A stretch of DNA of 64,000 nt from Paragorgia papillata (GCA_035771165.1 JAWNZC010000321.1:1153501-1217500), one strand, 5' to 3'; shown: positions 14,501 through 25,313, counted from the stretch's first letter. The notes: a model not told the origin generated them from the letters alone. Translations and numbers: made by a program.

Positions 14501-17500
14501 ACTTAGATACATCTTGAATTAGTATTGCAGAATTATGCGCAGAAAAGCTGCGCAATGCAAAACTGAGGAATTACCTTAAAAGAAATTGCAGTTTTGCTAA
14601 TACTTAATACTTATACATGTACATGTTTATTGGCATACAGAACTGTGATTTCTTTTTCGAAACACACTCTATATAATGGAGTGTAGATGCGAAACCAAGT
14701 AGCGATAGTCAGCAAGCAACAAACGTAATTTACGTAATTGGTTACTCACTTTAATACGTGCAATTTTTAGTTTCGTCTGCTTGTTTTTCCATTGCATTGG
14801 GTTTACATTTCTTTGGTTTCCTAAAGTTCTTTTTGTGGCTTGTTTTTATTGACTGTATTGGAGTTGGTTTGGTGATTTCATCTTTCTTATGGTAAGTTAA
14901 AACTTGATGATAATAACGACACACCGTAAGCAGAGCTCAAAGTATAAAAAAAAATTAAGTATAGCTATAAAATAAATAATATAATATTTAGTAGCCCAAA
15001 AAAAATTTCACCAGACTTTTTTGGCCGCCACACCTGATTTTGATAGTCAAAAAGGCCCTCAATCTAAACGAAACCAATTCTTCTTTGCAAATTTAGTTTA
15101 TGCGAGTTTTAAAACCACAGTATACACAATCTTAATCAGACGAATCAGCCCAGTTAACTGTGGATCGTTTTCACTCACGTGATTGGTGGCCCCGTTGGGG
15201 TGGTGAAACAATTCGAAATGTTTGAACACGAATAGAGTAAATAGGTAAATTCCAATAGAATAAAGATGGTGCACCAATATGGCCGTTGTGATGTCAGATG
15301 AAAACCAAGAATTGTACTGTAGGTCAACTTGTCTCATGCAATTGGTTCTTTAAATCATGACGTGTCGTTTTGACCATATTTGTTCACATCGATATACTAG
15401 GGTTTTTCTTGACAGACTGTCATCAGGCTTATAGCCAGGATTTGGAAAAGTGGCAGTTATTGTCTCCCCTGAAAATGTTCAGAAATTTAACAAGTGTTCA
15501 AGACTTGACCAAAAGTCTCTTTCATTACCGAGACCGCGAGACGACCAAAGTACAAACTTTAGTACAGCGGCACTACGGCTAGAGTCAAACTGGAAACACT
15601 CTTCTCACATGCGGCCAAGGTGAAATTTTCAATCAGATAATTGCTGAGAGCAGGAATTGAACCCGGATCGCAGAGGTGAAAGGCACGTGCACTAACCTGA
15701 GTAAGACCCAGTAACCCCCTCTTCATGTGAGTAAGACCTACAGTACTGTAAACCTAAGAATCTCTGTAGCCATGGATAGCTACGACAGATTCTTACAAAT
15801 TTCTTGGTTGCATATAAACATATCATAATCCGAATAACGTCAAAAGCATTTAATACAATAACCATTATTATTATATGGCTGGGTTTGATTTCCGGTCCGT
15901 ACGCAAAACGACGCATGCTGATTGGTTCCTGAGAGGTCGGGATTTTACGATATTGACCGAGCGGTCAATACGCTTTTTCTCGGCCCTGTAAGTTTTGGAG
16001 AGAAAATTTTTGAGTTGATTTGAGTTGAATGATACAAATAAAAGAGAACTAGGTATCTTTATTCAAATTCTAAAAAACACGACAAATAAAAGCCGAACTG
16101 TTACAAATAAACAAGAAAGCCAAGAAGCGACACGAAAAAGTTAACAGGTAAGGTAAACAGCATACTCCGAAGACGAAAACAACGCTCGAAACAAAATAAA
16201 ATGAACCAATAGCCATATAATAAATTCATTATTAACCTCGTTTGCTCGGTTTGTACGGGAAAGTATTTGCCCTCGGTTTTATTGCGCAAACCTCAGGCAA
16301 ATACTTCCCCGTACAGACCTCAAGCTTAGTCAATAAGTTATTATTTATTAGAGAACAGACGCATGGTTGCCATGCATGACGTCAAATTACGTCAGCTGGG
16401 TGGGGTTTTTTGGGGTTTTTTTTCTTACGACATGACATCTAGAACTGAACAGACAACGGCAAAAAAATAAGTTTATGCATGTGGAAATGAAATAAAGAAT
16501 TGTATCCAGCATAGTAAAACATACAACTATCAGTATTCTGAGGCTAATTCTTTGAAAATTGCATGGCGATAATAGTATTCAAGATAAGTTTTGTCGAAAC
16601 ACCTTTCGTTTAAATATTAAACGTGGTGCTTCCTGAAGCACAAAATTTATCTTGAATTCTAAGGCTACTTTTTATTCCCTTCACGTTGTGGGAGTTTTTA
16701 CAAAATATCGGTCATTACAAAAATTGGGGGGGGAAACGAAATAAGAAAATGAAGCAAGTCAAGCTAAATTAATATTCCGATATCATAAAAATGAATTCGC
16801 AGCGACAAAAATTTAAATAACAGATCTATACTGAAAGGCTACTGGGCAGGATAATTTGCCGTAAAGACCTCCTGCTTTTTTATAGTTCTCGCAAACGGAG
16901 GTCTGAAAAAACTAACAAAATACTTCATATATAATGTAATATTTAAGCAGCAGTGTTTTATCAGATTTAAAACACGAGGCGATATTTAGATCTGATAAAA
17001 CACGTACTGTGAATATTTTAAATAGCTTCAAAAACGACCCATTCATAAACGAACCAAGTTCATTGGCGTAGTAAGTTTGAAAAATAACGTTGTCTAAGCC
17101 GAGAAAATCAAAGCTAAAGTTTGTGTAAATCGGAAGGTTTCTTTATCAGATATTAAAATACTCATTAATAATTCATGACGAAAACACAAAATAAATCAAT
17201 ACCGTAGCAGTGGTTGTAAATCGGATACAGCATCATCCTGATTTACATAAACTTTAGCTTCGATTTTCTCGGCTAAAACAGACCGTATCTATCCCCAAAA
17301 TAGTTGGTGAACTTGATTACTTAGATGTCATGTCATGTCAGATGTCATGTAAAATTGAAACTCTGAATTAGCTTATTTATCATCTAACTTTGCTCTACCA
17401 TCTGAGGTCGAGAAACGCTACATGCAACACTAAAAACAGAACATTTCAGCAGTAATCAGAAGATTAAAAGTTTTATTATACAAATATCATAGCTACATGA

Positions 17501-19510
17501 ATTGTAATTAGTTAAATATTAATTTTCTTTTATAAACTTTCTAATTCAGGTATGTATGCAATAAATACTTCAGAACACCTAATGCTGAAGCAACAAGTCA
17601 AGCTGTAGAATGGGGGTACGCATTTGATGTACATCTTAATGCCTTCTTTCCTCTTTTGATAAATCTTCATGTCGTTCAATTATTTCTCATCAATAGTAAG
17701 TATTTTATGATAAAATGTATATAAGTGTATTGTAAGTGTGATATTAAACTGTCATGTATCTATGTACAGGATCAACATGTATTTTGTGCAGTATTTCTTT
17801 TATTAAAGGGTATTGGCAATAAAAATTAAGTTTATCTCATTTGAAAGAACTCATCAAATGGTATAAGAAGACCTTTTACAATTTTTACGTATCTGTTTTG
17901 GTTTTGGAAATATTTCGACCAAAGACAGCGTGCTGTCCGCCATCTTGGAATTATTTTCGATATGCATGTGACGACATAAGCAGGGTAAAGTGAAATTTTT
18001 ATCTTGCCAACTTTATGACATTATTAGCTAGAAACTCGATTTTGTTGCGCTATTTCCATTTTAAATTGACCCACAACATTTTACTGAAAAGCCTTCCATG
18101 GAAATTTGGTCACCCACGGAGTTAGTTTCATCAGGTTTACCCTGCTTGTGACGTCACCAATTTCCTAGTTAATTAGACCAAAATATTACAAGATAGCGGA
18201 CAGCACGCTGTCTTTGGTCGAAATATTTCAAAACACAAGAAAGATACAGAAAAATTACAAAAGGTCTTCTTACACCATTTGACGAGTTCTTTCAAATGGG
18301 TCAAATTTAATTTTTATTGCCAATACCCTTTAACTCTCCGGGTGCATGGTTATCATTTCTTGTTCATCATGTGGGGGACCATTTGTTAGAAGAGAGTTAA
18401 GAGGAATTTTGGAAATAATTTTCAAAATCATAGTTCTGTGTTTACATATGATAGATTGAAACGCTGAAGAGATAATGATAATTACATGACTTTGTTGAAT
18501 GGATATTTCAAAATAATGGATTAAGGATGTGAAAGTACTATCTTAGTAGATTATAACAATCGAAATATAGTAAGGTTAGATATACTGCCAAAACAGAACG
18601 TAACGTTTCGAGCGAAGGCATTAACGTATTTACTCTTTAAGCGCCGGCTCAAATAAGCGCCGCATTTGAGAGAGAAAATATTAAAGAGCCCCACTTTTGC
18701 AGTCATATATACTAACTTGTGTTAGTACTAAGACTATAGCAGTTCACATGTAGTTCACTGAGGATCAGTTGCACTCATACCCTTCATGGATACACACATT
18801 ACATAAGGCTTGTAATTCTACTTCTGATAAGGGCTCTGAAAGATTTTTTATGTTTATTTTTTAGTTATAAGTGGTGACTCAACTTTTTCTCAAATACTTG
18901 GCAACTCGTTATGGCTGGTTGCCTTGGTGTGCTATATTTATATCACATTTTTGGGATTTAGTGGTAAGTAATTTAGCGTTTTTAAAGTTGCGTTTACTTG
19001 CACTAAACAACCTCCGTCTGCCATCAAGTCCCATCTGGGGCTCAGAGTTTTCTAATAAATAAAGGCAGCTTTACCATACTAATGTGTTATACAATTAGTT
19101 GAGTCCTACATGTACATGGTTTTAATTTGTCAACGCGCATGTGTTGAAATAAGAAATGAACTAGAAATACATAAACGCAACAACCCCTCGCCCGCTTTAT
19201 ATGCATTTTTAACACAACAACCCCAATGTTTATTGTTGCCTCTTCTCTGCTGTCTCTATTGCTGTCACATCTCTTCTTAGCCTTCTTTCTTTGGTCTTTT
19301 TCCATAGTAATGTTAATGTACATTTTGGCTGAAACCATTTTTTCTGGCAAAGATTTCTTTCGTCATGATCGTGTTCGCTGAAAAACTGTATTTCGCAATC
19401 CAACCGAACTTATAATGATTATAATTTGCTGACGTAAATTTAAATAATTTGAATAATTTAACAGGTTAGTTACCAGTACCCTGCTATCCGAACTGCGCAA
19501 GTTGTGGATT

Positions 19511-19548
<38 letters not shown>

Positions 19549-20426
19549 ACAAACAAAGTGTTGTTCGCGAAATGTCGAAAAGTGCTCAATACCGTAAAGA
19601 TAGAGCGAATATACTATAAGTGGCTTACCTCAAATGTTGATGGTCGCTACTGTCAGTTTCACGCTGGGCGATCTTCAGAGCCGCCTGAAGATCGCCCAGC
19701 GTGAAACTGACAGTAGCGATCAACATTTGAGGTAAGCTCACTTATAGTGTATATATATATATATATTCACTTCGGTGTTGTTGAGCACTCTGCATGTGAA
19801 GTTGCCGTGGGTACCTATTAGCGATAATGCAACGCTCACTACCCTTGTGGAAGTTTGAGCACTCTGAGCCCATGCGCACTTCACGCTATCTGAATGTACT
19901 TCACCGATGCTGTCCCACATCGCATGTGTAAGTAATTGGTGAAATTCATTCAGATTGTTCCAAGCTACACTGATGAGCTGTTGTACAGCGAAACACCGTG
20001 TCTGTAGATTGAACTATATATATATATATATCTGTCCCGTCTGGAGCTCAGAGTTTTTTCTCAGAGTTTAACACATGCAGCTTGTGCAGCTGGGACAGGT
20101 GGGGGGCCGTAAATGAACCTTTCTGGCCTCGTTGTAATTTTTTTGAATTACAGGTACAGAAACGAGGTGATAAATGTTTATCACGTGGATTATAATCTTT
20201 CTTCATAACGCTAGCAGTGTGTAAACGTCTGTGAAATTAAAAACTTCAAAACACTGTTCTAATGTTTATTTTCCTTTCTTGTTTTCCAGCTTTGCCGTTT
20301 CTACGTGGGACTGTTGTTATTCTTTATCCTTTAATTATCGTTCTAACTGGTTATATTTTATTATTTCTTTTAAATTATAATATTGCGCGACAAGTCTTGG
20401 ACTTCTATAAATACAGAGTTGTTTGA
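2586..20426 (+). CDS. UNC50: UNC50 homologue, copy A (7 exons, 252 aa)
   Basis: UNC50 family members (yeast Gmh1) are polytopic Golgi/inner nuclear membrane proteins. In worms unc-50 is needed for nicotinic receptor trafficking, and Gmh1 partners Arf guanine-nucleotide exchange factors. Exons: 2586-2749, 10006-10031, 11850-11915, 14771-14891, 17550-17695, 18865-18963, 20290-20426 (TGA). All have AG acceptors and GTAAGT donors, and every phase joins. Family landmarks are RRWKYFRR and MDFQFALWQM in exon 1, WARDDPAFLVLLSIW (residues 69-83), EWGYAFDVHLNAFFP (146-160), YIYITFLG in exon 6 and the C-terminal LDFYKYRVV. Hydrophobic stretches in exons 4-7 fit the usual five membrane helices. The length matches the human protein (about 259 aa). 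The ATG at 2586 is the first in frame after a stop at 2553-2555. Intron 1 (7.3 kb) and the other introns are filled with mobile elements. Confidence 0.93.
2778..5390. repeat. Palindromic satellite array (~363-bp period), six cores
   Basis: Each unit has a core palindrome of about 183 bp (TAGATTCCATTTT to AAAATGGAATCTA, with arms including GTTCAGTTATAGATGCACAG) and a spacer of about 180 bp. Cores begin near 2783 (array inverted here), 3262, 3625, 3988, 4350 and 4713. The last five are direct repeats at 362-363 bp steps and nearly identical, so the amplification is recent. The sixth core is split by an inserted element (4846-5274). Nearly every core contains TGACGTCA. The array starts about 30 bp after exon 1 of UNC50-A. 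The repeated open frames of about 97 codons are by-products of the repeat. Confidence 0.9.
4846..5274. mobile_element. Mutator-like non-autonomous element inside the satellite
   Basis: The left end is TAGACTTTCTCAAAG and the reverse-complemented right end is TAGACTTGCTCCAAG. The flanks are a 9-bp duplication with one mismatch, TGACGTCAT (4837-4845) and TGATGTCAT (5275-5283). The neighbouring intact satellite units supply the empty site. The interior is GC-richer than its surroundings and holds a 92-codon minus-strand frame (4950-5228) with no family I know. The 9-bp duplication points to Mutator-like elements. Confidence 0.75.
5391..6090. other. Intron sequence, short AT repeat only
   Basis: An (AT)n run lies at about 5391-5408. 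Apart from this AT-rich intron 1 sequence I see no exon or element boundary. Confidence 0.4.
6091..7373. mobile_element. hAT-type element, 1.28 kb, non-autonomous
   Basis: The termini are CAGGGGCAGCGCA (left) and the complement of TGCACCGCCCCTG (right). An exact 8-bp duplication, TTTATATC, lies at 6083-6090 and 7374-7381. The interior carries several copies of AAGGTATTA/TAATACCTT (about 6599, 6627, 7050, 7070, 7330) that can pair with each other. There is no transposase frame. It lies in UNC50-A intron 1. Confidence 0.82.
7590..7765. repeat. CAG/CAACAG-rich low-complexity tract
   Basis: Imperfect ACAGCAGCAG and CAACAGCAAC triplets are interspersed with TATGA segments. The short frames on both strands are side-effects of triplet composition. 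It is intronic in UNC50-A. Confidence 0.55.
8245..9078. mobile_element. Mutator-like element with long inverted ends
   Basis: About 90-bp imperfect terminal inverted repeats start TAGGCTCCTTCGCAG on the left and TAGTCTCCTTCGCAG (reverse complement) on the right. They share CAGA(T/C)GTTCTTATG and CCATTCCCTT further in. The flanking 9-mers are GTACTGTGC (8236-8244) and GTACTGTGG (9079-9087), 8 of 9 matching. No transposase frame is present. Confidence 0.72.
9115..9675. repeat. Degenerate minisatellite of TGAGACCTTACATTA units
   Basis: Variants of GTTGTGAGATCTT, TTACATTACATTGTGAGACC and TTGACATGTTGTGATAC alternate with a period of roughly 60-70 bp over about 560 bp. Composition is biased to T and G on the plus strand. 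It is intronic in UNC50-A. Confidence 0.75.
10533..11284. mobile_element. TA-flanked element with a nested MITE
   Basis: The ends AGGATGAGCC (left) and GGGATGAGCC (right, reverse complement) are each bordered by TA. CGATAATCGG/CCGATTT-like motifs just inside both ends are also inverted. A TTAA-flanked MITE at 10838-11063 is nested inside, so this element is older. TA borders suggest Tc1/mariner ancestry. Confidence 0.55.
10838..11063. mobile_element. TTAA-flanked MITE, short copy
   Basis: It begins GGTGGTTTTTTCA and ends TATGGAGCCACC, flanked by TTAA at 10834-10837 and 11064-11067. It is an internally shortened relative of the full foldback at 25314-25978, sharing GGCAGCCATTTTGAAAC and ACTATGCA(C/T)AACATTTAG. 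TTAA borders suggest a piggyBac-mobilised family. Confidence 0.7.
11380..11490. mobile_element. Short palindromic MITE (TAACTCATTGCTGC ends)
   Basis: TAACTCATTGCTGC at the left is answered by GCAGCAATGAGTTA at the right, 111 bp overall. The interior is a loose hairpin. Related ends occur at 51464-51563 and 53505-53715. A (CATTG)n run lies just before it (about 11322-11365). Confidence 0.55.
12241..12305. repeat. Three tandem 20-bp units
   Basis: The unit GCTGCCTTTATAAACATGTA is repeated three times with almost no divergence, in UNC50-A intron 3. Confidence 0.8.
12394..12752. mobile_element. Probable hAT-related remnant
   Basis: GGCAGGCGCGGCGGAA near the left and its complement TTCCGCCGCGCCTGC near the right are inverted, and TAGTGCGACC repeats inside both ends. 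Within lies AATGCAGGAAATGGCATTT plus GGGGGATCATGCCCCCGG, a subterminal motif also seen near 44250, 47490 and 57690. No clean target duplication was found. Confidence 0.45.
13360..13790. repeat. GTTGTTCAC/GAACAAC palindromic repeat
   Basis: The tract is dense in AACAACATTGTTCA-type words on both strands, with CGGCGAGCAGCACAACATT repeated twice (13681-13722) and GAACAAGTTGTTC palindromes. A shorter copy of the same family lies in a UBE2T intron at 50100-50290. Confidence 0.65.
14134..14265. repeat. (CAGTA)n pentanucleotide microsatellite
   Basis: CAGTA units run from 14134, drift in the middle to CAGTG/CGGTG/CTGTG variants, and return to CAGTA by 14220. It is intronic in UNC50-A; the open frame across it is not a gene. 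Confidence 0.9.
15007..15345 (-). mobile_element. Fragment of the GGCTAGCCCGG MITE family
   Basis: The sequence around CAATTCTTCTTTGCA, TTTTAAAACCACAG and AGCCCAGTTAACTG is the reverse complement of the interior of the MITE at 34337-34569. Only one end is recognisable. Confidence 0.45.
15590..15705 (-). repeat. Possible tRNA-derived SINE fragment
   Basis: On the minus strand TAGTGCACGTGCC resembles a Pol III A box. About 35 nt later GGTTCAATTCCTGC matches a B box. The flanking bases do not form a tRNA cloverleaf that I can complete, so a SINE head or chance are both possible. Confidence 0.35.
16215..16345. mobile_element. Palindromic MITE (AACCTCGTTTGCTCGG arms)
   Basis: TTATTAACCTCG, then TACGGGAAAGTATTTG, are mirrored by CAAATACTTCCCCGTA and AATAAGTTATTATT. 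It is similar in layout to the hairpins at 35217-35356 and 52480-52630. Confidence 0.5.
16346..16465. repeat. Diverged fragment of the intron-1 palindromic satellite
   Basis: GAGAACAGACGCATGGTTGC, ATTACGTCAGCTG and GAACTGAACAGACAACGGCA match the satellite at 2778-5390 with gaps. It lies in UNC50-A intron 4. Confidence 0.6.
17160..17335. repeat. Dispersed repeat shared with 58443-58622
   Basis: About 175 bp, including CAATACCGTAGCAGTGGTTG, GATTTACATAAACTTTAGC and CAAAATAGTTGGTGAACTTG, recur nearly unchanged at 58443-58622. At about 17040-17125 part of it (CCGAGAAAATCAAAGC) also appears inverted, giving a loose hairpin. The element type is unknown. Confidence 0.7.
17807..18329. mobile_element. 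TTAA-flanked foldback MITE, 523 bp
   Basis: Inverted arms of about 170 bp begin AGGGTATTGGCAATAAAAATT. They share GGACAGCACGCTGTC and TCGAAATATTT and are flanked by TTAA (17803-17806; 18330-18333). No coding frame is present. It is intronic in UNC50-A. Confidence 0.78.
18334..18864. other. Intron 5 remainder
   Basis: AT-rich sequence leading to the exon 6 acceptor (TTTTTTAG). I see no repeat boundary or second exon. Confidence 0.35.
19515..19768. mobile_element. Near-perfect palindrome bounded by (TA)n
   Basis: Arms of about 65 bp (CTTACCTCAAATGTTGATGG, CTACTGTCAGTTTCACGCTG, GGCGATCTTCAG) face each other around AGCCGC, with TA runs outside. A sister copy is at 63655-63975. The arm also continues into TGTTGTTCGCGAAATGTCGA, shared by both loci. 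It is intronic in UNC50-A. Confidence 0.75.
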
Positions 20427-21590
20427 CGTTTATTTCAACATGTTGGTTTTTTTAAGTTTTATTTTACGCTGTATATAGTAATATAGAGTCTATTGATATT
20501 ATATTTCTAACATTTGTTTATAAAAAAAAGAAAGAAGGAAAAAGTTGAAAGAAGAACGTGTGTGATAAAAGATTAAGACGAGGTTTATTTTTTACAACAA
20601 ACCCTATCGCAATCCTGGTGTACTTAGAGACGGACCATTAGAAAAGTGATATAAGCAAAAAGGGTTTAAAAACATGCAACAGAAACGTTACAGAAAAAAA
20701 TTTCATACATAGCAACAATCCCAAATACATAGAACAAGTTAAAAAAAACACGATCTGCAAGGCATCTACTCTTTGGCAGACGTTCATCCAGAAAAAAATT
20801 ACACGCATGCACTTGCCGGTGACCACCTAAAAATGCGAGCATGATAAAAATACCCCCTTCATCACTTTTCTAATGGTCCGCTCCTGGTGATCGGTAAACT
20901 AGATTCGGTAAACTGGCTTATTAAGACTGCGAGAGGTTCTAAATGCTACTTCCTATATTCACGTGATATTGTAAGTCCAAAGTTCATCAGTTTAAGTTTT
21001 TGACAGTCAACAAGGTTGGGTTGACCACAAATGCGAAACTTGCATGTAATCTTTTTTTTAAATAAATAACGGTTAAAATCTGAAATTACAAAATAACGGT
21101 TAAATTTGAAAATTTGAAAATTTAAATTTACAACGATAAACATAGGAATGTGATGAGGTGTACAAAAATAGAGTGTGGGTTAAGTTCCAAAAGAAACGAA
21201 ATAAGATAAGAAGATTAAAATGGGAGGTAAAATATGCTGAAAGTGATAAAAGAAATAAAACGTAAATTAAAATAAATTATATCGTAATACCTTTCGTCTG
21301 AATCTATTTTGTTCAGTGTCAAGCGAAATAGTTAAGGAAATCGATCAACAGTGAATTCTCAATTGTAAAAAAATATCACTTTCGGACCGTGGTCAGATAT
21401 CGTAAAACACTGCCCACTCACGCAGCCAATCAAATTGCAGCATTACTTAGGACTCCGCCCGCCCACGATTAATAAAAAAAATAGAATATTTTATTAGAGT
21501 AAAATGAAAATGTGGTTGTGGTAAACTGGGTTATAAGTTTATGTCTATGATAACCCAGGTACTTTACGGAGACTGGACCCCAACACAAAC
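20427..21590. other. UNC50-A 3' flank
   Basis: No AATAAA lies close behind the UNC50-A stop; ATAAAA-type variants occur near 20520. A GGCCTCGTT fragment just before exon 7 (20125-20175) and repeated ACCATTAG/CTAATGGTCC ends (20634-20642; 20869-20878), which are inverted, suggest a small MITE at about 20630-20880. Otherwise I see nothing. Confidence 0.35.
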
Positions 21591-21614
21591 CCTAACCCTA
21601 CCGTAAACTGCCAA

Positions 21615-21725
21615 GATTTTTAGCAACAAAATAGTGACGTTTCAAGCGGAGCCCTTCACCAAAGTAAAATTTGATTTTAGTCTGATGAAAGGCTCCACTC
21701 GAAACGTTAGTATTTCGTTGCTAAA
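21615..21725. ncRNA. Inverted pair of hammerhead-like retroelement motifs
   Basis: On the plus strand CTGATGA (21682-21688) is followed 12 nt later by GAAAC (21701-21705) and GTTAGTATTTCGTTGC. The reverse complement of 21622-21660 has the same order in degraded form (GTGAAGGGCTCCGC, GAAACGTCACTATTTTGTTGC). CTGATGA...GAAA is the hammerhead ribozyme core spacing, and such motifs are known in Penelope-like elements. Stem II is poor here, so activity is doubtful. Confidence 0.35.
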
Positions 21726-21914
21726 AATCTCATCAATTTACCACCTTTTCACTTTAAATAAAACACTGCCTACGCAGCACTCTACTTTTTTACCCTTCCT
21801 CTCTTGTTATTTTCTATCCGCCGATAGAAAATAGTAGCAATAATTAGCCAATGAAAAATGGTAATATAAAACATAATCCGAAAACGAACATCTTGAAAAA
21901 TCAATAGTCATTCA

Positions 21915-24900
21915 AAACTGATATGACAAGACAAGACAAAAAACTTTATTCATACCTTACATGCAAAAAATTAAATATGACAAAAGAATGAATGTTAGAT
22001 ATTATAGGTATTGGTTGCCTAGAATAACTGGAAAGCTAATCGAGCTAGACAACACAAAGTATAATATTGTTACAGTGAAACTGGAAATAGCTTCCCACTT
22101 TCAAACTCAGCAGCCCAACTGAAGAAACAAAAAAAAGTGAACCACACAAGATGCGGGAAGGCATTTCCATTTTAACTATAATTGATTGATTGCGGTCAAA
22201 CAAAAGGTATAAATACATCAGATAAATAAAGACCGATGTCAACTAGTAAAAATACAAAATTCACAATCAATAACAAAAACTGCAAGATAATGGGTGATAT
22301 ATATGAACTAGAAGAAAATCAATATAATTTAATATACTATGTATAAGATTAGTAGGAAGCAATAAAATCTTTTTTGAGTTTATTTTTGAAAGCTGTTATA
22401 TTTAGTCTGTTGATGTATTGAATTCCAAATAACAGCACCTTGAAACCGTAAATTGAATTTTCCATAATGGTTCTGATTTTAGGAAGACAATAGGAAGATC
22501 TAGAGGCTAGCCTAGTATTATACAGTAATGTGAAAAAATCATCAAAAGCGCTTGGAAGTAACCCTTTATGGAAATGATAAAGAAACTGAGCATTTTGAAA
22601 GAAAATCAAGTCGTTAAACTTTAAAATGTCAAGCCTACGAAATAAAGGACTTGTGTGTTCATCAAATCTAGAATAAGTAATAAGACGAATTGCTTCTTTT
22701 TTGAAGAATAAAGAGACGATGGACAGCAGACTGATATGTATTGCCCCAAGTGATAAGACCATAAGTAAGATAAGGATAAATGAGTGAATAATAGAGTTGA
22801 ATTAAAATATTTGTATTAACAAAACACCTTATACGTGATAATAAGCCTAAACCTCTGACTATCTTCTTTGAAATTTCCTGTATATGACTTTTTCAATTTA
22901 ACTGATGATCTAGTATGATACCAAGGTATTTGGTTTCCTTCTTTCAAGTGGCCTATTAATAACAATGTTTAAATTATAATTTAATTTTTTCTGGGGTGAT
23001 GAAAAAATGACAATTGGATTTCTCAATATTCAAAGTTAATTTGTTAGCACAGAGCCAGCCATTAACCTTAGACAATTCCTGGTTAAGAGCTCGCTCAAGA
23101 TTGACGAGACTTGTCAGCAAGGAACAAATTGGATTCATCTGCAAAAAGATGAATATCTAGGATTTTGGTACAATTTGAAAAGTCATTAATATATAGGAGA
23201 AACAAAATAGGTCCTAGAACTTGTTGTACACCACAAGAGATTGGAGGATAATCAGAGGTAGCATTATCAAAAGAAACATAGACCACTTTCATATTAAATA
23301 GCGACTAATTTTTTATATTTATGTGCATCTTAATAAGCCTTTCTGGCCTCGTTTGTGAGTCTGCAATTCAAAAGAATCTTTGCTTCATAACGAGGCCAGA
23401 AAGGCTCATTAAGATGCACATAAAAGAATATTTACACTGGTGGCCATTATGAAAGTGGTCTATACTGACTTCTGTTGCTCAAATAGGAGATGAACCAGTC
23501 AAGAGAGGTTCCTCTAATACCATAATTTTCTAATTTGGTAAGCAAAATCTTATGATCAACAGTGTCAAAAGCCTTACTCAAATCTAGAAATATTCCACAG
23601 CAATAAGATCCAGAATCGATTGCTCTTTGAATTTTATCAGTAATTAAAAGTACAGCTTGGGTTGTATTGTGATTAGTACGAAAGCCAAATTGCTTATTAT
23701 AAAGGCAACATGTCTTCTTAAAAATGACATGAGCCTTGTATACATCAACTTCTCGAGAATTTTGCTAAAATTTTAAATTTGTAATTACATTTTCAATTTC
23801 AATTGATGATGTGGGAAATAGATAAAAACTTTCTAACTGTGGTAACTTGAGATAATCACTATAAGATGTAGAGTTATTACAATTAGTTTCACTTTGTAGT
23901 AGGGTTAGATTATGACCTATATTAGCAAAAGTGATTAAATTCATTAGCTATTGTTTTAGAATTAGTTATTGGCTGATTATTCTTTATAATTTTATTTGGT
24001 AAATTTAATTGTTTTGATTTCGAGTTTACAATCTGTTTAATTCCTTTCCACGTATTTTTATGTTACATTTATTAACATTAAAGTAGTTAGTGTAGTATAA
24101 TTTTTTACTCAGGAGCATTAAATTATTAAATTTATTACGATATATTTTATATTTGACTTGGTGAAATTCAGATCTTGAAGCTATATATTTCCTATATAAT
24201 TTATTTTTAATTCCAATAGAAACTTTCAAACCAGAAGTTATCCATGGTTTTGCAAGTAATTTAATTTCTTTTTTGGACAATTTTTTTAATGGGATATTCT
24301 GAAATTTTGGAATAAAAAATACCAAAAATTACATTAACATCATTTGTATCAAGAATAATAGTATTCCAATCCCAAGACTGAACATCCTCAACTAGAGCCT
24401 GCGTCGCAGCCGGACGTGTTTTGAAATTGAAACCCGATATAGTCCGTCTGCGGACCAGCGACCAAATTCGTGTTCTGGACGCCTGCACGTTTGGATTAGC
24501 AATGCTCTTCGTTTTCTTCAGCTTCTGAATACAAATACGACAGATGAAACAACTCGTACGCCTTAAATTAAACGCGAGACTTTTCAGCTTCAAATGACAT
24601 ATTTCCACTAATAGTAAGATGATATAGAATTGTAAAATATATTATCAATTAATGTAGCTGAGTGATAGTTATGCGAGTGGGTTGTAATATATGAGGTTGA
24701 AAGAAAAAAGACCCTAACGTATTAACAAAATCATCGGTGCTGTTATGTGAATCATAATTAAGTAGATTAATATTAAAATCACACAGAGTTTAGATTCGTT
24801 GTGGATTTTCTCAAGAACTGAATAATAATGCTGAAGAAATGAATCCAAGTTACTGCTAGAATGTCTATAAAGCTGGTCTGGAAACTCAGCTAAAGTCTTT

Positions 24901-24930
24901 GTTCTATCTTTTTGTTCGCCTTTATGCATT
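21915..24930 (-). mobile_element. Decayed non-LTR (LINE) retrotransposon, 5' truncated
   Basis: Read on the minus strand, an endonuclease fragment (SNLDSFLQHYYSVLEKI, then a shifted GDFNINLLNY) precedes KPWITSGLKVSIGIKNKLYR and YKIYRNKFNNLMLLSK typical of CR1/Jockey-type LINEs. A reverse-transcriptase piece (GPILFLLYINDFSNCTK, HLFADESNLF) follows, then a C-terminal region (22349-22762). The catalytic FADD is FADE, and frames are broken many times, so it is inactive. The 3' end is an AATAAAG...TTGTC simple tail at about 21915-21950. A MITE is nested at 23281-23460. Other inserted DNA may lie at about 24385-24600. It separates the two UNC50 genes. Confidence 0.85.
23281..23460. mobile_element. 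TA-flanked palindromic MITE nested in the LINE
   Basis: GACCACTTTCATA at the left and TATGAAAGTGGTC at the right are exact inverted ends with TA on both sides. The inner arms carry GCCTTTCTGGCCTCGTT and ACGAGGCCAGAAAGGC. A diverged relative is at 53105-53290. TA duplication suggests Tc1/mariner mobilisation. Confidence 0.85.
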
Positions 24931-25204
24931 TTTGTGCACGGTCACTGAACACATTGTATTTTAGTATAATAAACGAACTATCCAACAGCAACTTTTCACT
25001 TCAATCACTCAACCGTGCTATTTAAATATTAATAAACCTAAAACAAAGGATGTGCACGGTGTAAGGTACGGTTCAACATAAAATCACAGCTCATTATAGG
25101 CGCTTTGAAGTTTGCCGAGATTCCAGACCATATCTTTATTGACTATGAAAAATCCAAGATTTAAATAATATAGGTCAAAAATAAAACAAAATGATGAAAG
25201 CTAA

Positions 25205-25275
25205 AAAGTGACTAAAATAAATATCTTCGTTCTTTATATTTACAAGGAGGATGTTTGTAAATATAAAGAACGTAG
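25205..25275. repeat. Short hairpin (TTTATATTTACAA arms)
   Basis: AATATCTTCGTTCTTTATAT is mirrored by ATATAAAGAACGTAGATATT around AGGAGGATG. It is probably a small MITE or the loop of a larger one. Confidence 0.5.
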
Positions 25276-25313
25276 ATATTTCATGGCCGTTTTTATACTA
25301 GAAGGCGTCTTAA

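Noticed and set aside
15640..15705. Functional tRNA gene
   Set aside because: A- and B-box-like words exist, but I could not form acceptor and anticodon stems; a SINE fragment or chance is more likely.
21590..21600. CCCTAACCCTA, telomere-like
   Set aside because: Under two units, so not an interstitial telomere array.
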